The position numbers and the translations under genes are program-made. From an uncultured Halomonas sp. (GTDB taxonomy: Bacteria > Pseudomonadota > Gammaproteobacteria > Pseudomonadales > Halomonadaceae), in contig NZ_CANMVL010000031.1 in assembly GCF_947501415.1 (NCBI RefSeq), positions 1-55,200 of the forward strand: a stretch of 55,200 bases of DNA. The letters run 5' to 3'. The notes under the pieces are model-generated. The model did not search any database. It was not told the origin of the DNA and saw only the letters and a list, made by a program, of their open reading frames with translations. Positions 1 to 8,313 of the stretch are shown piece after piece (position 1 is the stretch's first letter; each line of letters starts with the position of its first letter).

Positions 1-29
1 CCTGAGCCCCGTACAGTACAGGACTCAGG
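1..29. other. 29-bp imperfect palindrome
   Basis: The first 29 bases form a palindrome centred on A15. CCTGAG pairs with CTCAGG, CC with GG and GTAC with GTAC, with only two mismatched positions (7/23 and 10/20). It lies downstream of dsbG at the window edge. It could be a protein-binding site or part of a terminator of a gene outside the window. No function can be assigned. Confidence 0.4.
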
Positions 30-153
30 CCTTGGGCGCCGGCTGAACGAACCGTCCAACAATTGGGGGTCAGTTCACCTGGGAGGCAGCGGGGCGCTTT
101 TGCGAACAGCGGTTGCCGTCAGACGTTGCCAACAGCGTCGCTTCGCTGGCGGC

Positions 154-930
154 TCAGGGCGCCGGGCCGCCCATGACCTCCTCGAGGCGCTCGGGGCTGG
201 GGACCCCCTCGACGCGGTCGACACGGTCACCATCGCGGTAGAGCGTGGTGGGCGTGGCCATGAAACCCAGCGAGTCGAACAGCTGGTTGTTGGCGTAGAC
301 CTGCTCCTCGATCTCGCGTGACTGGGGGCCCGCTTCGATCTCGTCGCCCTCGCCGCTGTGGGCGTGAAGGGCGGCGGCGGGGTCCTCGGCACCGAGCAGG
401 GCGGCGGCCTTGGCGGGGCTGTCCGAGGCGAGAACACCGATCATGATATGACGCAGCTGTACCTGGCCGGCCTCGACCCAGGGGCGAGCCTCGTGCCAGA
501 ACTGACGACAGTAGGGGCAGTTGGGATCGGTGAAGGTGTAGACGATACGCGCTGCGTCGGGGCTGCCATCGGCGATCCAGTGGCTCGCTTCCAGGTCCTG
601 CCAGACCTCCGCGAACTGGGCGGCTCGCACATGCCTGTCCAGCTGGGGTTCGGAGAGGTTGGTGCCCTCGGCATCGACCAGGGTGCCGATGATGGCGTGC
701 TCGCCGCCCGGCAGCAGGTAGACGGCCACCTCGCCGCGGGAGTGGCTGGCCCCGTAGCCGGTCAGCCCGGCCGGCGCCTCGAACTTGCCATGAATGGTCA
801 GGCCCTGGTCGGTCAGGGCCCGAACGGGTGCCGGCAGGTCGTCGACGCTCGGGGCGTCATTGGCCACGGCGGGGGCCGTGAAGGTCAGGGTCAGCGCCGC
901 GAGGGCAGGCATCCTGAGGAGATGTCGCAT
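154..930 (-). CDS. dsbG: Thiol:disulfide interchange protein DsbG
   Basis: A 258-residue periplasmic disulfide isomerase/reductase. In the known family, DsbG protects and reduces sulfenylated single cysteines in the periplasm and is kept reduced by DsbD. Residues 1-23 look like a cleavable signal peptide ending AVA. The thioredoxin-fold active site is C138-P-Y-C141 inside the DsbG-like context TFTDPNCPYC, and the cis-proline loop is T226-P227. The segment after the CXXC (QFWHEARPWV) matches DsbG better than DsbC. An AAGGA ribosome-binding site precedes the ATG. It lies 140 bp downstream of the TlpA-like gene on the same strand, so the two may be co-transcribed as a periplasmic thiol-redox pair. 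No DsbD is visible. Confidence 0.88.
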   Translation of the reverse strand: MRHLLRMPALAALTLTFTAPAVANDAPSVDDLPAPVRALTDQGLTIHGKFEAPAGLTGYGASHSRGEVAVYLLPGGEHAIIGTLVDAEGTNLSEPQLDRHVRAAQFAEVWQDLEASHWIADGSPDAARIVYTFTDPNCPYCRQFWHEARPWVEAGQVQLRHIMIGVLASDSPAKAAALLGAEDPAAALHAHSGEGDEIEAGPQSREIEEQVYANNQLFDSLGFMATPTTLYRDGDRVDRVEGVPSPERLEEVMGGPAP

Positions 931-1070
931 GGTTAGGTCCTTGTGCGGTTGTCGTAAAGATCAAGCTACGCTATCTGGGCATCAGGGCTATCGAAGTGAG
1001 TTTGGCGGCGGCTTGTCCCCGGCGCCCCTGGGTTCCGTTAACTGCGATAGCCCGGGTCTGGGCGTAGACA

Positions 1071-1892
1071 TCAACGAAGGCGCTCCAGCCCCTGACGAAG
1101 GGTGGCCTGGGAGAGCTCGCCGAAATGGGTGTTCACCAGTTGCCCCTCGGCGTCGTAGAACAGCGTGGTCGGCAGGGCCATGGCGCCGGTCACGTCGCCC
1201 AGGGCGGTGTGCGCATCGAGCAGCACGTTGTCCAGTTGCAGAGACTGCTCGTCGAGAAAACGGTTCACCAGCGACACGTTCTCGCCCTGGTTGACGAAGG
1301 CGAAGGTGATATCGCCGTGGCGGCTCTGGGCCTGTTCGAAGACCGGCATCTCGCGGCGGCAGGGGGGGCACCAGGAGGCCCAGAGGTTGACCACCAGCGG
1401 CTTGCCATCACGCCCGGCCAGCTCTGGCAGATCGGTTGGAGCGCCCGCCAGGGTGGTCAGGGGAGTATCGGGGAGCGGGCGGCCCTGCTGCTCGATCAGC
1501 AGCAGGGGGCCGGCAGTCAGTCCCCAGGCGAGAAGGCCGGCCAGCAGGGCGCCGCCCAACGGAAGGCGCTGGCGGGGCGAGCGCCACAGTCGCCAGGCGG
1601 CGTACCCCAGGCCGGCTGCCAGCCCGCCCACGGGATCGAAGCCGCCATCGCGGATGTCCATCAGCGAGAGGATGCCGTCGTAGCTGCTCCAGTAGCGCGC
1701 CACGAATACCAGCCGGGCACCCAAGAGGGCGATCAGAAGCAGGTTGAAGAGCGTGTCGGCCGTGGGGGTGTGATGGCGACGGCCAATCAGCGCCCCGGCC
1801 AGCAGGGCGACGCCGAAGGCCAGGATGATCAACAGCTGGCCGATGGAGAAGCCCATGGGGCCCACGGCGATACTCTGGTTCAATGCCTGCAT
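1071..1892 (-). CDS. Membrane-anchored TlpA-type thiol reductase with Lgt-like N-terminus
   Basis: A 273-residue protein with two parts. Residues about 15-135 are hydrophobic with four or so membrane segments and resemble part of prolipoprotein diacylglyceryl transferase (GARLVF, then GGFDPVGGLAAG). Residues about 140-273 form a periplasmic thioredoxin-like TlpA/ResA domain with the active site W174-C-P-P-C178 and cis-Pro P241. It probably reduces periplasmic disulfides, perhaps feeding dsbG downstream; the partner is inferred. The start is odd. A 17-bp tandem duplication places a second, out-of-frame ATG at the correct distance from the AAGGAG site, while the in-frame ATG used here lies 25 nt from it (see the repeat entry). 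An internal ATG (codon 13) is a weaker alternative start. Confidence 0.8.
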   Translation of the reverse strand: MQALNQSIAVGPMGFSIGQLLIILAFGVALLAGALIGRRHHTPTADTLFNLLLIALLGARLVFVARYWSSYDGILSLMDIRDGGFDPVGGLAAGLGYAAWRLWRSPRQRLPLGGALLAGLLAWGLTAGPLLLIEQQGRPLPDTPLTTLAGAPTDLPELAGRDGKPLVVNLWASWCPPCRREMPVFEQAQSRHGDITFAFVNQGENVSLVNRFLDEQSLQLDNVLLDAHTALGDVTGAMALPTTLFYDAEGQLVNTHFGELSQATLRQGLERLR

Positions 1893-1912
1893 GGGTTCAA
1901 TGCCTGCATGGG
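1879..1912. repeat. 17-bp tandem duplication over the TlpA-like gene start
   Basis: Two perfect copies of TTCAATGCCTGCATGGG (1879-1895 and 1896-1912). Each copy carries a start codon on the minus strand. AAGGAG lies 8 nt upstream of the distal ATG (1909-1907), which opens a 9-codon frame (MQALNPCRH, stop). The second ATG (1892-1890) begins the real protein. Removing one copy would restore normal spacing, so this looks like a recent duplication. Confidence 0.9.
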
Positions 1913-1932
1913 AGCTGCTCCTTGCCAGTGAG

Positions 1933-1956
1933 TTCGACGGCGTTTACACCGTCGAA
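1933..1956. promoter_or_regulatory. Perfect inverted repeat in the divergent intergenic region
   Basis: TTCGACGG and CCGTCGAA form a perfect 8-bp inverted repeat around the 8-nt spacer CGTTTACA. It lies between the divergent TlpA-like and PCuAC genes (intergenic 1893-2100), about 40 bp upstream of the TlpA-like start. It could be an operator or an RNA hairpin in the TlpA leader. The rest of this intergenic stretch shows no clear sigma-70 boxes. Confidence 0.5.
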
Positions 1957-2100
1957 GGCCGAGCCTGACAGCCAGTGATTAGCGCTGCATTAACCGGCGC
2001 CGCGCTGAGGCGTTATGTCGCAAGGGTGAACAGGCGCCTCAACCTGGCCTAAGCTTCTGGCCTGAGCCTTGACCTTTGTCCAACTGAAGGAACACCCCGC

Positions 2101-2559
2101 ATGCTGCCACGCTCCCCGATGTCATGGCGCCTCCCCATGGTGGCGCTGCTTGCCTCACTGGCCAGCTCCGCGGCACTGGCCGATTCGCTGCGAGTCGAAG
2201 GTGCCCATGTGCGCGCCGTGCCGCCGGTTTCGACCACCACGGCCGCCTTTATGGTGCTGCATAATGAAGGGGAAGCCGACCGTTCTCTGGTGGCGGCGAG
2301 CACTCCGGCCGCGCGGGTGGCGGAGCTGCACAATCATGTGGATGTCGATGGCGTGATGCAGATGCGCCGGGTCGAGTCGGTTCCGGTACCGGCCGACGCG
2401 AGTGTCAGCCTGGCCCCGGGCGGTTATCACCTGATGTTGATCGACCTGGCGGCCCCCTTGCATGAGGGTGACGAGGTGACGCTCAGCCTGACCTTCGATG
2501 ATGGCCAGACCCTGGAGCTTGAGGCACCGGTGCGGCGTATCGAGACCATGGGGCACTGA
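2101..2559 (+). CDS. PCuAC-type periplasmic copper chaperone
   Basis: A 152-residue DUF461/PCuAC protein. Known members carry Cu(I) in the periplasm to the CuA site of cytochrome oxidase. Residues 1-27 look like a signal peptide (ALA before DSL). The copper motif H-x10-M-x21-H-x-M is fully present as H77, M88, H110 and M112. GAAGGA precedes the first ATG at a workable distance; ATGs at codons 7 and 13 are alternatives. It is divergent from the thiol-redox genes, and a link in copper-site assembly is plausible because copper chaperones need reduced thiols. A 15-bp tandem duplication covers its stop codon. Confidence 0.85.
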   Translation: MLPRSPMSWRLPMVALLASLASSAALADSLRVEGAHVRAVPPVSTTTAAFMVLHNEGEADRSLVAASTPAARVAELHNHVDVDGVMQMRRVESVPVPADASVSLAPGGYHLMLIDLAAPLHEGDEVTLSLTFDDGQTLELEAPVRRIETMGH

Positions 2560-2574
2560 ACCATGGAGCACTGA
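2545..2574. repeat. 15-bp tandem duplication over the PCuAC stop codon
   Basis: ACCATGGGGCACTGA (2545-2559) is followed directly by ACCATGGAGCACTGA (2560-2574), 14 of 15 bases identical. The first copy contains the functional TGA; the second is non-coding. It resembles other short duplications at gene ends in this window. Confidence 0.85.
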
Positions 2575-2583
2575 TCGGCACTG

Positions 2584-2613
2584 CTGTGCGAATGGGGCTC
2601 GAGTCGCTACAAT
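2584..2613 (+). promoter_or_regulatory. Possible nrdR-rib operon promoter
   Basis: A good -10 box TACAAT (2608-2613) lies 36 bp upstream of nrdR. The -35 region (around 2584-2590) matches the consensus poorly. No NrdR-box pair is evident near it. Confidence 0.35.
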
Positions 2614-2649
2614 GCGACGAGTCCCGTTTCTTCGTTCTGGAACCCTGTC

Positions 2650-3123
2650 ATGCACTGTCCCTTCTGCGGCACCCACGACACCAAGGTCACCGATTCGCGG
2701 CTGGTCGCCGAAGGGGACCAGGTGCGCCGGCGGCGGCAGTGTGTGGCCTGCGGTGAACGCTTCACCACCTACGAGACCGCCGAGCTGATCATGCCGCGGG
2801 TGATCAAGGGTGATGGCTCCCGCGAAACCTTCAACGAGCAGAAGATGCGCGCCGGCATGCTGCGCGCGCTTGAGAAACGTCCGGTAAGCGCCGAGGCGAT
2901 CGAGGCTGCGGTGCAGCGTATTCGTCAGACCCTGCGCGCCCGTGGCGAGCGTGAGGTCCATGCGCGCGATATCGGCGAGGCGGTCATGGCCGCGCTGCGC
3001 GGTCTCGATCAGGTGGCCTATATTCGTTTCGCCTCGGTCTATCGACGCTTCCAGGATATCGATGAGTTTCGCGCCGAGATCGAGCGTCTCGCCCAGGACC
3101 CCGACCAGACGCCCCCTCGCTGA
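2650..3123 (+). CDS. nrdR: Transcriptional repressor NrdR
   Basis: A 157-residue protein with the full NrdR layout: an N-terminal zinc ribbon with C3-x2-C6 and C31-x2-C34, followed by an ATP-cone domain (about residues 49-139) beginning [14 protein letters not shown]. The known role is nucleotide-dependent repression of ribonucleotide reductase genes; no nrd gene lies in this window. Length and start fit the family. It is the first gene of a tight run, with ribD beginning 12 bp after its stop, an arrangement typical of gammaproteobacteria. Confidence 0.95.
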   Translation: MHCPFCGTHDTKVTDSRLVAEGDQVRRRRQCVACGERFTTYETAELIMPRVIKGDGSRETFNEQKMRAGMLRALEKRPVSAEAIEAAVQRIRQTLRARGEREVHARDIGEAVMAALRGLDQVAYIRFASVYRRFQDIDEFRAEIERLAQDPDQTPPR

Positions 3124-3135
3124 TACGGAGCCCCC

Positions 3136-4284
3136 ATGGCCCACCCTACGCCTTCCGAAGCCTGGATGGCTCGCGCCCTCGAGCTGGCCCAGCGCGGCCT
3201 CTACACCACACACCCCAATCCACGTGTGGGCTGTGTGCTGGTCAAGCACGGCCGCCTGGTGGGGGAGGGATACCATGCCCGAGCCGGTGAGCCCCATGCC
3301 GAGGTGAACGCTCTGCATGAGGCCGGCGAGAAGGCCCGCGGCGCCACCGCCTATGTGACACTTGAGCCCTGCTCTCATCAGGGGCGTACCGGCCCCTGCG
3401 CCGTGGCGTTGGTCGAGGCCGGCGTGGCGCGAGTGGTCGTCGCCATGGAGGATCCAAATCCGGAGGTGGCCGGCCGCGGCGTTGCCCTGCTGCGTGATGC
3501 CGGCATTGAGGTGAAGGTCGGCGTGATGGAGGCCCAGGCTCGGGCGCTCAACCCCGGTTTTATCATGCGCATGGATCATAGCCGCCCCTTCGTGCGTCTG
3601 AAGATGGCCATGAGTCTCGATGGCCGTACCGCCATGTCCTCCGGCGAGTCACAGTGGATCACCGGCCCCGAGGCACGCCGTCAGGTGCAGCGGCTGCGTG
3701 CCCGCTCGAGCGCTGTGCTGACCGGTGTCGAGTCGGTGATCTTCGATAATTCGCGACTCACCGTGCGCGCCGACCAGCTTGGCCTCGACGATGCCGTCAC
3801 CATCGCCGCTCGCCAGCCGTTGCGGGTGATCGTCGACAGCCACCTGCGGCTGCCCGAAGCGGCGGCCTGCCTTACCGAGCCAGGGCGCACCCTGGTGGTA
3901 GCCGTGGAGGGAGCCGAGGAGGAGCGAGTCGAGCGGCTGACCCGTGCCGGGGCAGAAGTGCTGACACTACCCGCCGGCAGCGTGGGGCGAGTCGACCTTG
4001 AGGCCCTGTTGCGCCATCTTGCCGAGGTCGAGCAGGCCAATGAGGTACTGCTTGAGACTGGGGCGACCCTGGCCGGCGCCATGCTCGATGCCGGCCTGGT
4101 CGACGAGATGCAGCTGTTCGTGGCACCCACTCTGCTCGGCGGCGATGCTCGGCCGCTGTTCCAGCTCGCCGGCATCGAGACCATGGAGCATCAGCGCGGC
4201 CTGGATATCCTCGATATCCGCGCCGTGGGGCAGGACTGGCGCATTACCGCCAGGCCGAAGCGCCGTATCAAGGCGCAGGAGTAG
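3136..4284 (+). CDS. ribD: Bifunctional riboflavin deaminase/reductase RibD
   Basis: A 382-residue cytoplasmic enzyme catalysing the second and third steps of riboflavin synthesis: deamination of the pyrimidine, then NADPH reduction of its ribosyl group. The deaminase domain (about 1-145) has the zinc signature H54-A-E56 and P78-C79 with P87-C88. The reductase domain (about 150-370) starts near RPFVRLKMAMSLDGRTA. GGAG sits 6 nt before the ATG. In Pseudomonas-type operons the next gene is riboflavin synthase; here the 285 bp to ribB hold a palindromic repeat instead. Confidence 0.95.
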   Translation: MAHPTPSEAWMARALELAQRGLYTTHPNPRVGCVLVKHGRLVGEGYHARAGEPHAEVNALHEAGEKARGATAYVTLEPCSHQGRTGPCAVALVEAGVARVVVAMEDPNPEVAGRGVALLRDAGIEVKVGVMEAQARALNPGFIMRMDHSRPFVRLKMAMSLDGRTAMSSGESQWITGPEARRQVQRLRARSSAVLTGVESVIFDNSRLTVRADQLGLDDAVTIAARQPLRVIVDSHLRLPEAAACLTEPGRTLVVAVEGAEEERVERLTRAGAEVLTLPAGSVGRVDLEALLRHLAEVEQANEVLLETGATLAGAMLDAGLVDEMQLFVAPTLLGGDARPLFQLAGIETMEHQRGLDILDIRAVGQDWRITARPKRRIKAQE

Positions 4285-4308
4285 CTCGTCATCAGGCACG
4301 AGGGGCGC

Positions 4309-4401
4309 TGGGGGCAAGCCGAAGGGGAGGTCCTATGCCATGGATGGCATCGGTAGCGTACAGGGAGGTATTTACAGCGCCTCCCCGTAGGCTTGCCGCC
4401 A
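4309..4401. repeat. 93-bp palindromic element between ribD and ribB
   Basis: The ends form inverted repeats of 22 nt matching at 19 positions. On the left are GGCAAGCC (4313-4320) and GGGGAGG (4324-4330); on the right CCTCCCC (4380-4386) and GGCTTGCC (4390-4397). The interior has a second hairpin, ATGCCAT/ATGGCAT (4335-4350). There is no coding capacity. It resembles a REP/MITE-like dispersed intergenic element; from memory similar cores occur in halomonads, but that is unverified. A small CCCCG/CGGGG hairpin follows at 4408-4420. No FMN-riboswitch core is recognisable in 4285-4569. Confidence 0.7.
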
Positions 4402-4569
4402 GATCAGCCCCGAGCCGGGGGAAGCTATCTACGGCTTCAAGGCCACTTTACTGGCGCCCGTTGCCGCGCCAAGGTACCCTGACGCCGTTTCCGAGGCGAG
4501 GCGACGCCGATGGACGACGCGACCGTCGTCACTTGGCAACGCCCGCCGCGTAGAATTTCTGGAGATCTC

Positions 4570-5739
4570 ATGGTGCACGCCACTGCCGGGGGCCTGGCCC
4601 CCATCGAGGACCTGATCGAGGATATCCGTCAGGGCAAGATGGTGATCCTGATGGATGATGAGGATCGCGAAAACGAAGGCGACATCATCATGGCCGCCGA
4701 GAAGGTTCAGGCCGAGCACATCAACTTCATGGCGCGCCACGCCCGCGGCCTGATTTGCCTGCCGATGACCCGCAGCCGCTGTGAACGGCTCAAGCTGCCG
4801 TTGATGGTCAACGACAATGGCTCGGGCTTCGGCACCAAGTTCACTCTCTCCATCGAGGCCGCCGAGGGCGTCACTACTGGCATCTCCGCCGCCGATCGCG
4901 CCCGCACCGTCCAGGCCGCCGTGGCTCACGACGCCAAGGCCGAGGATATCGTGCAGCCCGGCCATATCTTCCCGTTGATGGCCGAACCGGGTGGCGTGCT
5001 GCGGCGTGCCGGCCACACCGAGGCCGCCTGTGACCTGGCTGCCCTGGCCGGGCTCGACCCCAGTGGCGTGATCTGCGAGATCATGAATGACGATGGCACC
5101 ATGGCGCGGCGCCCCGAGCTGGAGCGCTTCGCCGAGGAGCACGGCATCAAGATGGGCACCATCGCCGATCTGATCCACTACCGCATCCATAACGAACAGA
5201 CCGTCGATCATGTGGAAGAGACCCAGGTGTCGACCGCCTTCGGCGACCTGACGCTCCACGTGTTTCGTGACAGCATCCAGGGAGCTCATCATGTGGCGCT
5301 GGTCAATGGGCGGCCGAGCCCCGAGGCGCCGACCACGGTGCGCGTGCACCTGGCGGACACCCTGCGAGACCTGCTCTGCCTGCAGAAGGGCGAGGGCGGC
5401 CACTGGACCTCTCATGAGGCCATCGCCGAGGTGGCTCGCAGCGAGCGTGGCGTCTTCGTGCTGCTCGATCAGGGGCGGCCGGGACTCGACCTCCGCGACC
5501 AGCTGGATACCTTCCTGGAGCGTCGCCGTGCCCCGCGTACCAGCGACTCGGACGGTGCCGGCAACTACCTGACCATCGGTACCGGTTCGCAGATCCTGCG
5601 CCATCTCGGCGTCGGCCAGATGCGGTTGCTCAGCTCCCCGTGGAAGTTCTCGGCGCTATCCGGCTTCGATCTGGAAGTGGTGGAGCGGCTGGGGCCCGAG
5701 GATGTGGCGGCTGGCGGTGTTGGGGCGGCCGGCGAGTGA
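4570..5739 (+). CDS. ribB: 3,4-dihydroxy-2-butanone 4-phosphate synthase with GCHII-like C-terminus
   Basis: A 389-residue protein. The N-terminal domain (about 1-200) is a complete RibB, which makes the four-carbon precursor from ribulose 5-phosphate, with the acidic metal-binding motif [10 protein letters not shown] at residues 29-38. The C-terminal domain (about 205-389) aligns by order with GTP cyclohydrolase II but lacks the zinc-binding Cys-x9-10-Cys-x-Cys and the usual RQEGRGIGL stretch (here [11 protein letters not shown]). It therefore probably has no cyclohydrolase activity, and a separate RibA is expected elsewhere. The ATG at 4570 is preferred over one 60 bp upstream because GGAG precedes it and RibB homology begins there. 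Confidence 0.9.
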   Translation: MVHATAGGLAPIEDLIEDIRQGKMVILMDDEDRENEGDIIMAAEKVQAEHINFMARHARGLICLPMTRSRCERLKLPLMVNDNGSGFGTKFTLSIEAAEGVTTGISAADRARTVQAAVAHDAKAEDIVQPGHIFPLMAEPGGVLRRAGHTEAACDLAALAGLDPSGVICEIMNDDGTMARRPELERFAEEHGIKMGTIADLIHYRIHNEQTVDHVEETQVSTAFGDLTLHVFRDSIQGAHHVALVNGRPSPEAPTTVRVHLADTLRDLLCLQKGEGGHWTSHEAIAEVARSERGVFVLLDQGRPGLDLRDQLDTFLERRRAPRTSDSDGAGNYLTIGTGSQILRHLGVGQMRLLSSPWKFSALSGFDLEVVERLGPEDVAAGGVGAAGE

Positions 5740-5877
5740 GCCGATGCCCTAGCGGCATGCCCGACGCCACCTTGCAGCATTTTGTATCCGCACTCCCATT
5801 CAATATTCTCGTTTAACATTCTCATTCAACACCAGGCGCGGATCGACCGCGCCAGTGAGTCTCAGCAGGAAACCGAC

Positions 5878-6372
5878 ATGGAACCCATTTCTCAAGTGGA
5901 AGGCAGCTTCGTCGACGTCGACGGGCGCTATGTGATCGTGGTGGGCCGTTTCAACCACCATGTGGTGGACAGCCTGGTAGAGGGCGCCGTAGACATCCTG
6001 GTGCGCCATGGCGTCGATGCCGAGAACATCGATATCGTCCATGTGCCCGGTGCCTGGGAGCTGCCGCTGGCGGTCAAGCAGGTCCTCAAGGCGGCACGCC
6101 CCGAGGCTGTCATCGCCCTCGGCGCGGTGATCCGTGGTGGTACACCGCATTTCGAATATGTGGCCGGCGGGTGCAATTCGGCCCTGGGAACTCTGCAGCT
6201 GGAGTTCGAGACGCCCATTGCCAACGGCGTGCTCACCGTCAACTCCATCGAGCAGGCCATCGAGCGTTCCGGCACCAAGGCCGGCAACAAGGGGGCAGAG
6301 GCAGCCATGGCAGCCATGGAGATGGTGTCGCTGATGCGCCAGCTTGGCGGCGGCGTCGAGGAGGAGGCATGA
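5878..6372 (+). CDS. ribH: 6,7-dimethyl-8-ribityllumazine synthase
   Basis: A 164-residue lumazine synthase, which condenses the RibD-pathway pyrimidine with the RibB product. Recognisable landmarks are V22-G-R-F25-N, GAWELP (59-64), and [14 protein letters not shown] with the conserved H91. The in-frame ATG at 5782 would add 32 unlike residues; the ATG at 5878, preceded by AGGA, fits the family. Its final codon overlaps the nusB start (ATGA), so translation is probably coupled. The 138-bp gap after ribB has an AT-rich stretch (5782-5830) with a possible TTGTAT/TATTCT promoter, weakly supported. Confidence 0.94.
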   Translation: MEPISQVEGSFVDVDGRYVIVVGRFNHHVVDSLVEGAVDILVRHGVDAENIDIVHVPGAWELPLAVKQVLKAARPEAVIALGAVIRGGTPHFEYVAGGCNSALGTLQLEFETPIANGVLTVNSIEQAIERSGTKAGNKGAEAAMAAMEMVSLMRQLGGGVEEEA

Positions 6373-6866
6373 GCCGCGATCGCGCGCCTTCCAAGGCGCA
6401 GCAGTCGCGTCGTGCCGCTCGCGAGCTGGCGGTGCAGTGTCTCTACCAATGGCAGCTGACCGGCAAGTCGATGAGCGCGGTGGAGGCGGAGTTCCGCAGC
6501 CAGCTGGCCGATGATGACCTCGAGGATCACGAGAATTGGCACAAGGTCATGGGGATCGCCGACCTGGCCCTGTTCCATGAACTGGTGCACAACGTGTCCC
6601 GCTTCCGTGCCGATCTGGATGCCTCCATCGCGCCGCTGCTCGACCGCAAGCTCGAGGAGCTCGACGCCATCGAACTGGCCATCCTGCGCCTGGGTGCCTA
6701 TGAGCTCTCACGTCGCCTGGAGGTGCCGTATCGTGTGGCGATCAACGAGGGGGTCGAGCTGGCCAAGTCGTTCGGTGCCACCGACGGCCACAAGTACGTC
6801 AACAGCATCCTCGACAAGCTTGCCGGGCGCCTGCGCGGCGCCGAGGTAGCCGCCCGCCGCCGCTGA
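6369..6866 (+). CDS. nusB: Transcription antitermination factor NusB
   Basis: A 165-residue all-helical RNA-binding protein. With NusE/S10 it binds boxA RNA and promotes antitermination in ribosomal RNA operons. The N-terminus [22 protein letters not shown] and the C-terminal block [15 protein letters not shown] with [12 protein letters not shown] are characteristic. The start overlaps the ribH stop by ATGA, with GGAGG 1-6 nt before it supplied by the end of ribH. thiL begins 11 bp after its stop. Confidence 0.95.
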   Translation: MSRDRAPSKAQQSRRAARELAVQCLYQWQLTGKSMSAVEAEFRSQLADDDLEDHENWHKVMGIADLALFHELVHNVSRFRADLDASIAPLLDRKLEELDAIELAILRLGAYELSRRLEVPYRVAINEGVELAKSFGATDGHKYVNSILDKLAGRLRGAEVAARRR

Positions 6867-6877
6867 AGGGTGACCGG

Positions 6878-7843
6878 ATGCACAGCGAATTCGAACTCAT
6901 CGCACGCCATTTTACCCCCGCCACGCCCGGCCCCGAGTCCGGTGTGGTCCTGGGGGTGGGCGATGATTGTGCGCTGCTGGCCCCCACCCCGGGTCGGCGG
7001 CTGGCGGTGAGCGTCGACACCTCGGTGCTCGGGGTTCACTTTCCGCCCGGGGCGCCCCCCGCAGCGGTCGGCCATCGCGCCCTGGCGGTGAGCCTCTCCG
7101 ATCTAGCCGCCATGGGAGCCAGGCCGCGCTGGTGCTTCATGGCGCTCACTCTCGAGGAGAATGATGACGCCTGGCTGGAGAGCTTTTCACGCGGTTTCCT
7201 GGCGCTCTGCGAGGAAACCGGCACCAGCCTGACCGGCGGCGATATCACCCGTGGTCAACTGGCCATCGGCGTCACCGTGATGGGGGAGGTGTCACCCGAG
7301 GCGGCCATCAGCCGGAGCGGTGGTCGTCCCGGTGACCTGCTGGCGGTGACCGGGGCTCTGGGCGGTGGCGCCGGTGGCCTGGCCGCCTGGCAGGCGGGCG
7401 AGCGTGACCTCGCGCACCCGTTGCTTCGGCGCTATCTCGCCCCCCAGCCGCGGCTGGCAGCCGGCCAGGCTCTGGCCGGTCTGGCCACGGCCGGTCTCGA
7501 TATCTCCGATGGGCTGTTGGCCGATCTGGGGCATATCCTTGAGCAGTCAGGTGGCGGTGCACACCTCGAGCCCGACGCTCTGCCGATGGCCGAAGGGCTG
7601 GTCGAGGCGCTGGGCGAGGAGGGCGCACGCCAAGCGGCCCTGACCGGCGGTGACGATTATGAGCTGCTGGTGTGCCTGCCCCCCGAGCATCTGGAGGCGG
7701 CCCGGTCATGCCTGGCGGGGCTGTCACTCCCCCTTACGGTGGTCGGTCGGCTCACGGATACCGCCGGCGTAAGCGGTGTGACGACGACCCAGCGCACCGG
7801 TTGGCAGCATTTCCATGCTGCTGGCCAGGGAGGCACTTCATGA
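6878..7843 (+). CDS. thiL: Thiamine-monophosphate kinase
   Basis: A 321-residue ATP-dependent kinase that makes thiamine diphosphate from thiamine monophosphate. PurM-like family motifs are visible: GVGDDCALL near residue 27, the SLSDLAAMGA block, TGGD near 114 (TSLTGGDITRG), DISDGLLADL, and TGGDDYELL near the C-terminal third. Its last bases overlap the pgpA start (ATGA). The order nusB-thiL-pgpA is conserved across gammaproteobacteria, which supports the calls of all three. Confidence 0.95.
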   Translation: MHSEFELIARHFTPATPGPESGVVLGVGDDCALLAPTPGRRLAVSVDTSVLGVHFPPGAPPAAVGHRALAVSLSDLAAMGARPRWCFMALTLEENDDAWLESFSRGFLALCEETGTSLTGGDITRGQLAIGVTVMGEVSPEAAISRSGGRPGDLLAVTGALGGGAGGLAAWQAGERDLAHPLLRRYLAPQPRLAAGQALAGLATAGLDISDGLLADLGHILEQSGGGAHLEPDALPMAEGLVEALGEEGARQAALTGGDDYELLVCLPPEHLEAARSCLAGLSLPLTVVGRLTDTAGVSGVTTTQRTGWQHFHAAGQGGTS

Positions 7844-8313
7844 ATCGGGCCCCATCCAGTGTCTGGCATCGTCCATCGCACTTCCTGGCCTTCGGCCTCG
7901 GCAGCGGTGCCGTGCCCTGGGCGCCGGGTACCTTCGGCACCCTGGCGGCCATCCCCTTCTACTGGTTGCTCTCCGAACTGCCGCTCTCCTGGTATTGGGG
8001 CGTCGTCGTCATCGCCTTTGTCTGGGGCGTATGGCTATGTGAGAAGACCTCCTGCGACCTCGGTGTCCACGACCATTCGGGCATCGTCTGGGACGAGTTC
8101 GTGGGTTACTGGATCACCATGGCGGCCATCCCCTTCTCGTGGGAGTCGGCGCTCTGGGGGTTCCTGATCTTCCGGGTGTTCGACGTGATCAAGCCATTTC
8201 CCATTCGCTGGGCCGATCGTCGAGTGGCCGGCGGCTTCGGTATCATGATCGACGATGTTCTCGCCGGCATCTTCGCCGGGAGCCTCATGCACCTCTGGTT
8301 CTGGCTACACTAG
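7840..8313 (+). CDS. pgpA: Phosphatidylglycerophosphatase A
   Basis: A 157-residue inner-membrane enzyme that dephosphorylates phosphatidylglycerol phosphate. Family signatures include LAFGLGSGAVPWAPGTFGT near the N-terminus, HDHSGIVWDEFVGYW, FRVFDVIKPFPI and the C-terminal IDDVLAGIFAG. Four hydrophobic segments are evident. The ATG at 7840 overlaps the thiL stop; an in-frame start far upstream inside thiL is not credible. The stop codon TAG (8311-8313) sits inside the first copy of a 17-bp triplication. Confidence 0.93.
   Translation: MNRAPSSVWHRPSHFLAFGLGSGAVPWAPGTFGTLAAIPFYWLLSELPLSWYWGVVVIAFVWGVWLCEKTSCDLGVHDHSGIVWDEFVGYWITMAAIPFSWESALWGFLIFRVFDVIKPFPIRWADRRVAGGFGIMIDDVLAGIFAGSLMHLWFWLH

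Noticed and set aside
4285..4569. FMN riboswitch before ribB
   Set aside because: The conserved FMN-element blocks (GGGGTGAAATTCCC-like core and partner stems) are absent; the structure present is a symmetric palindromic repeat.
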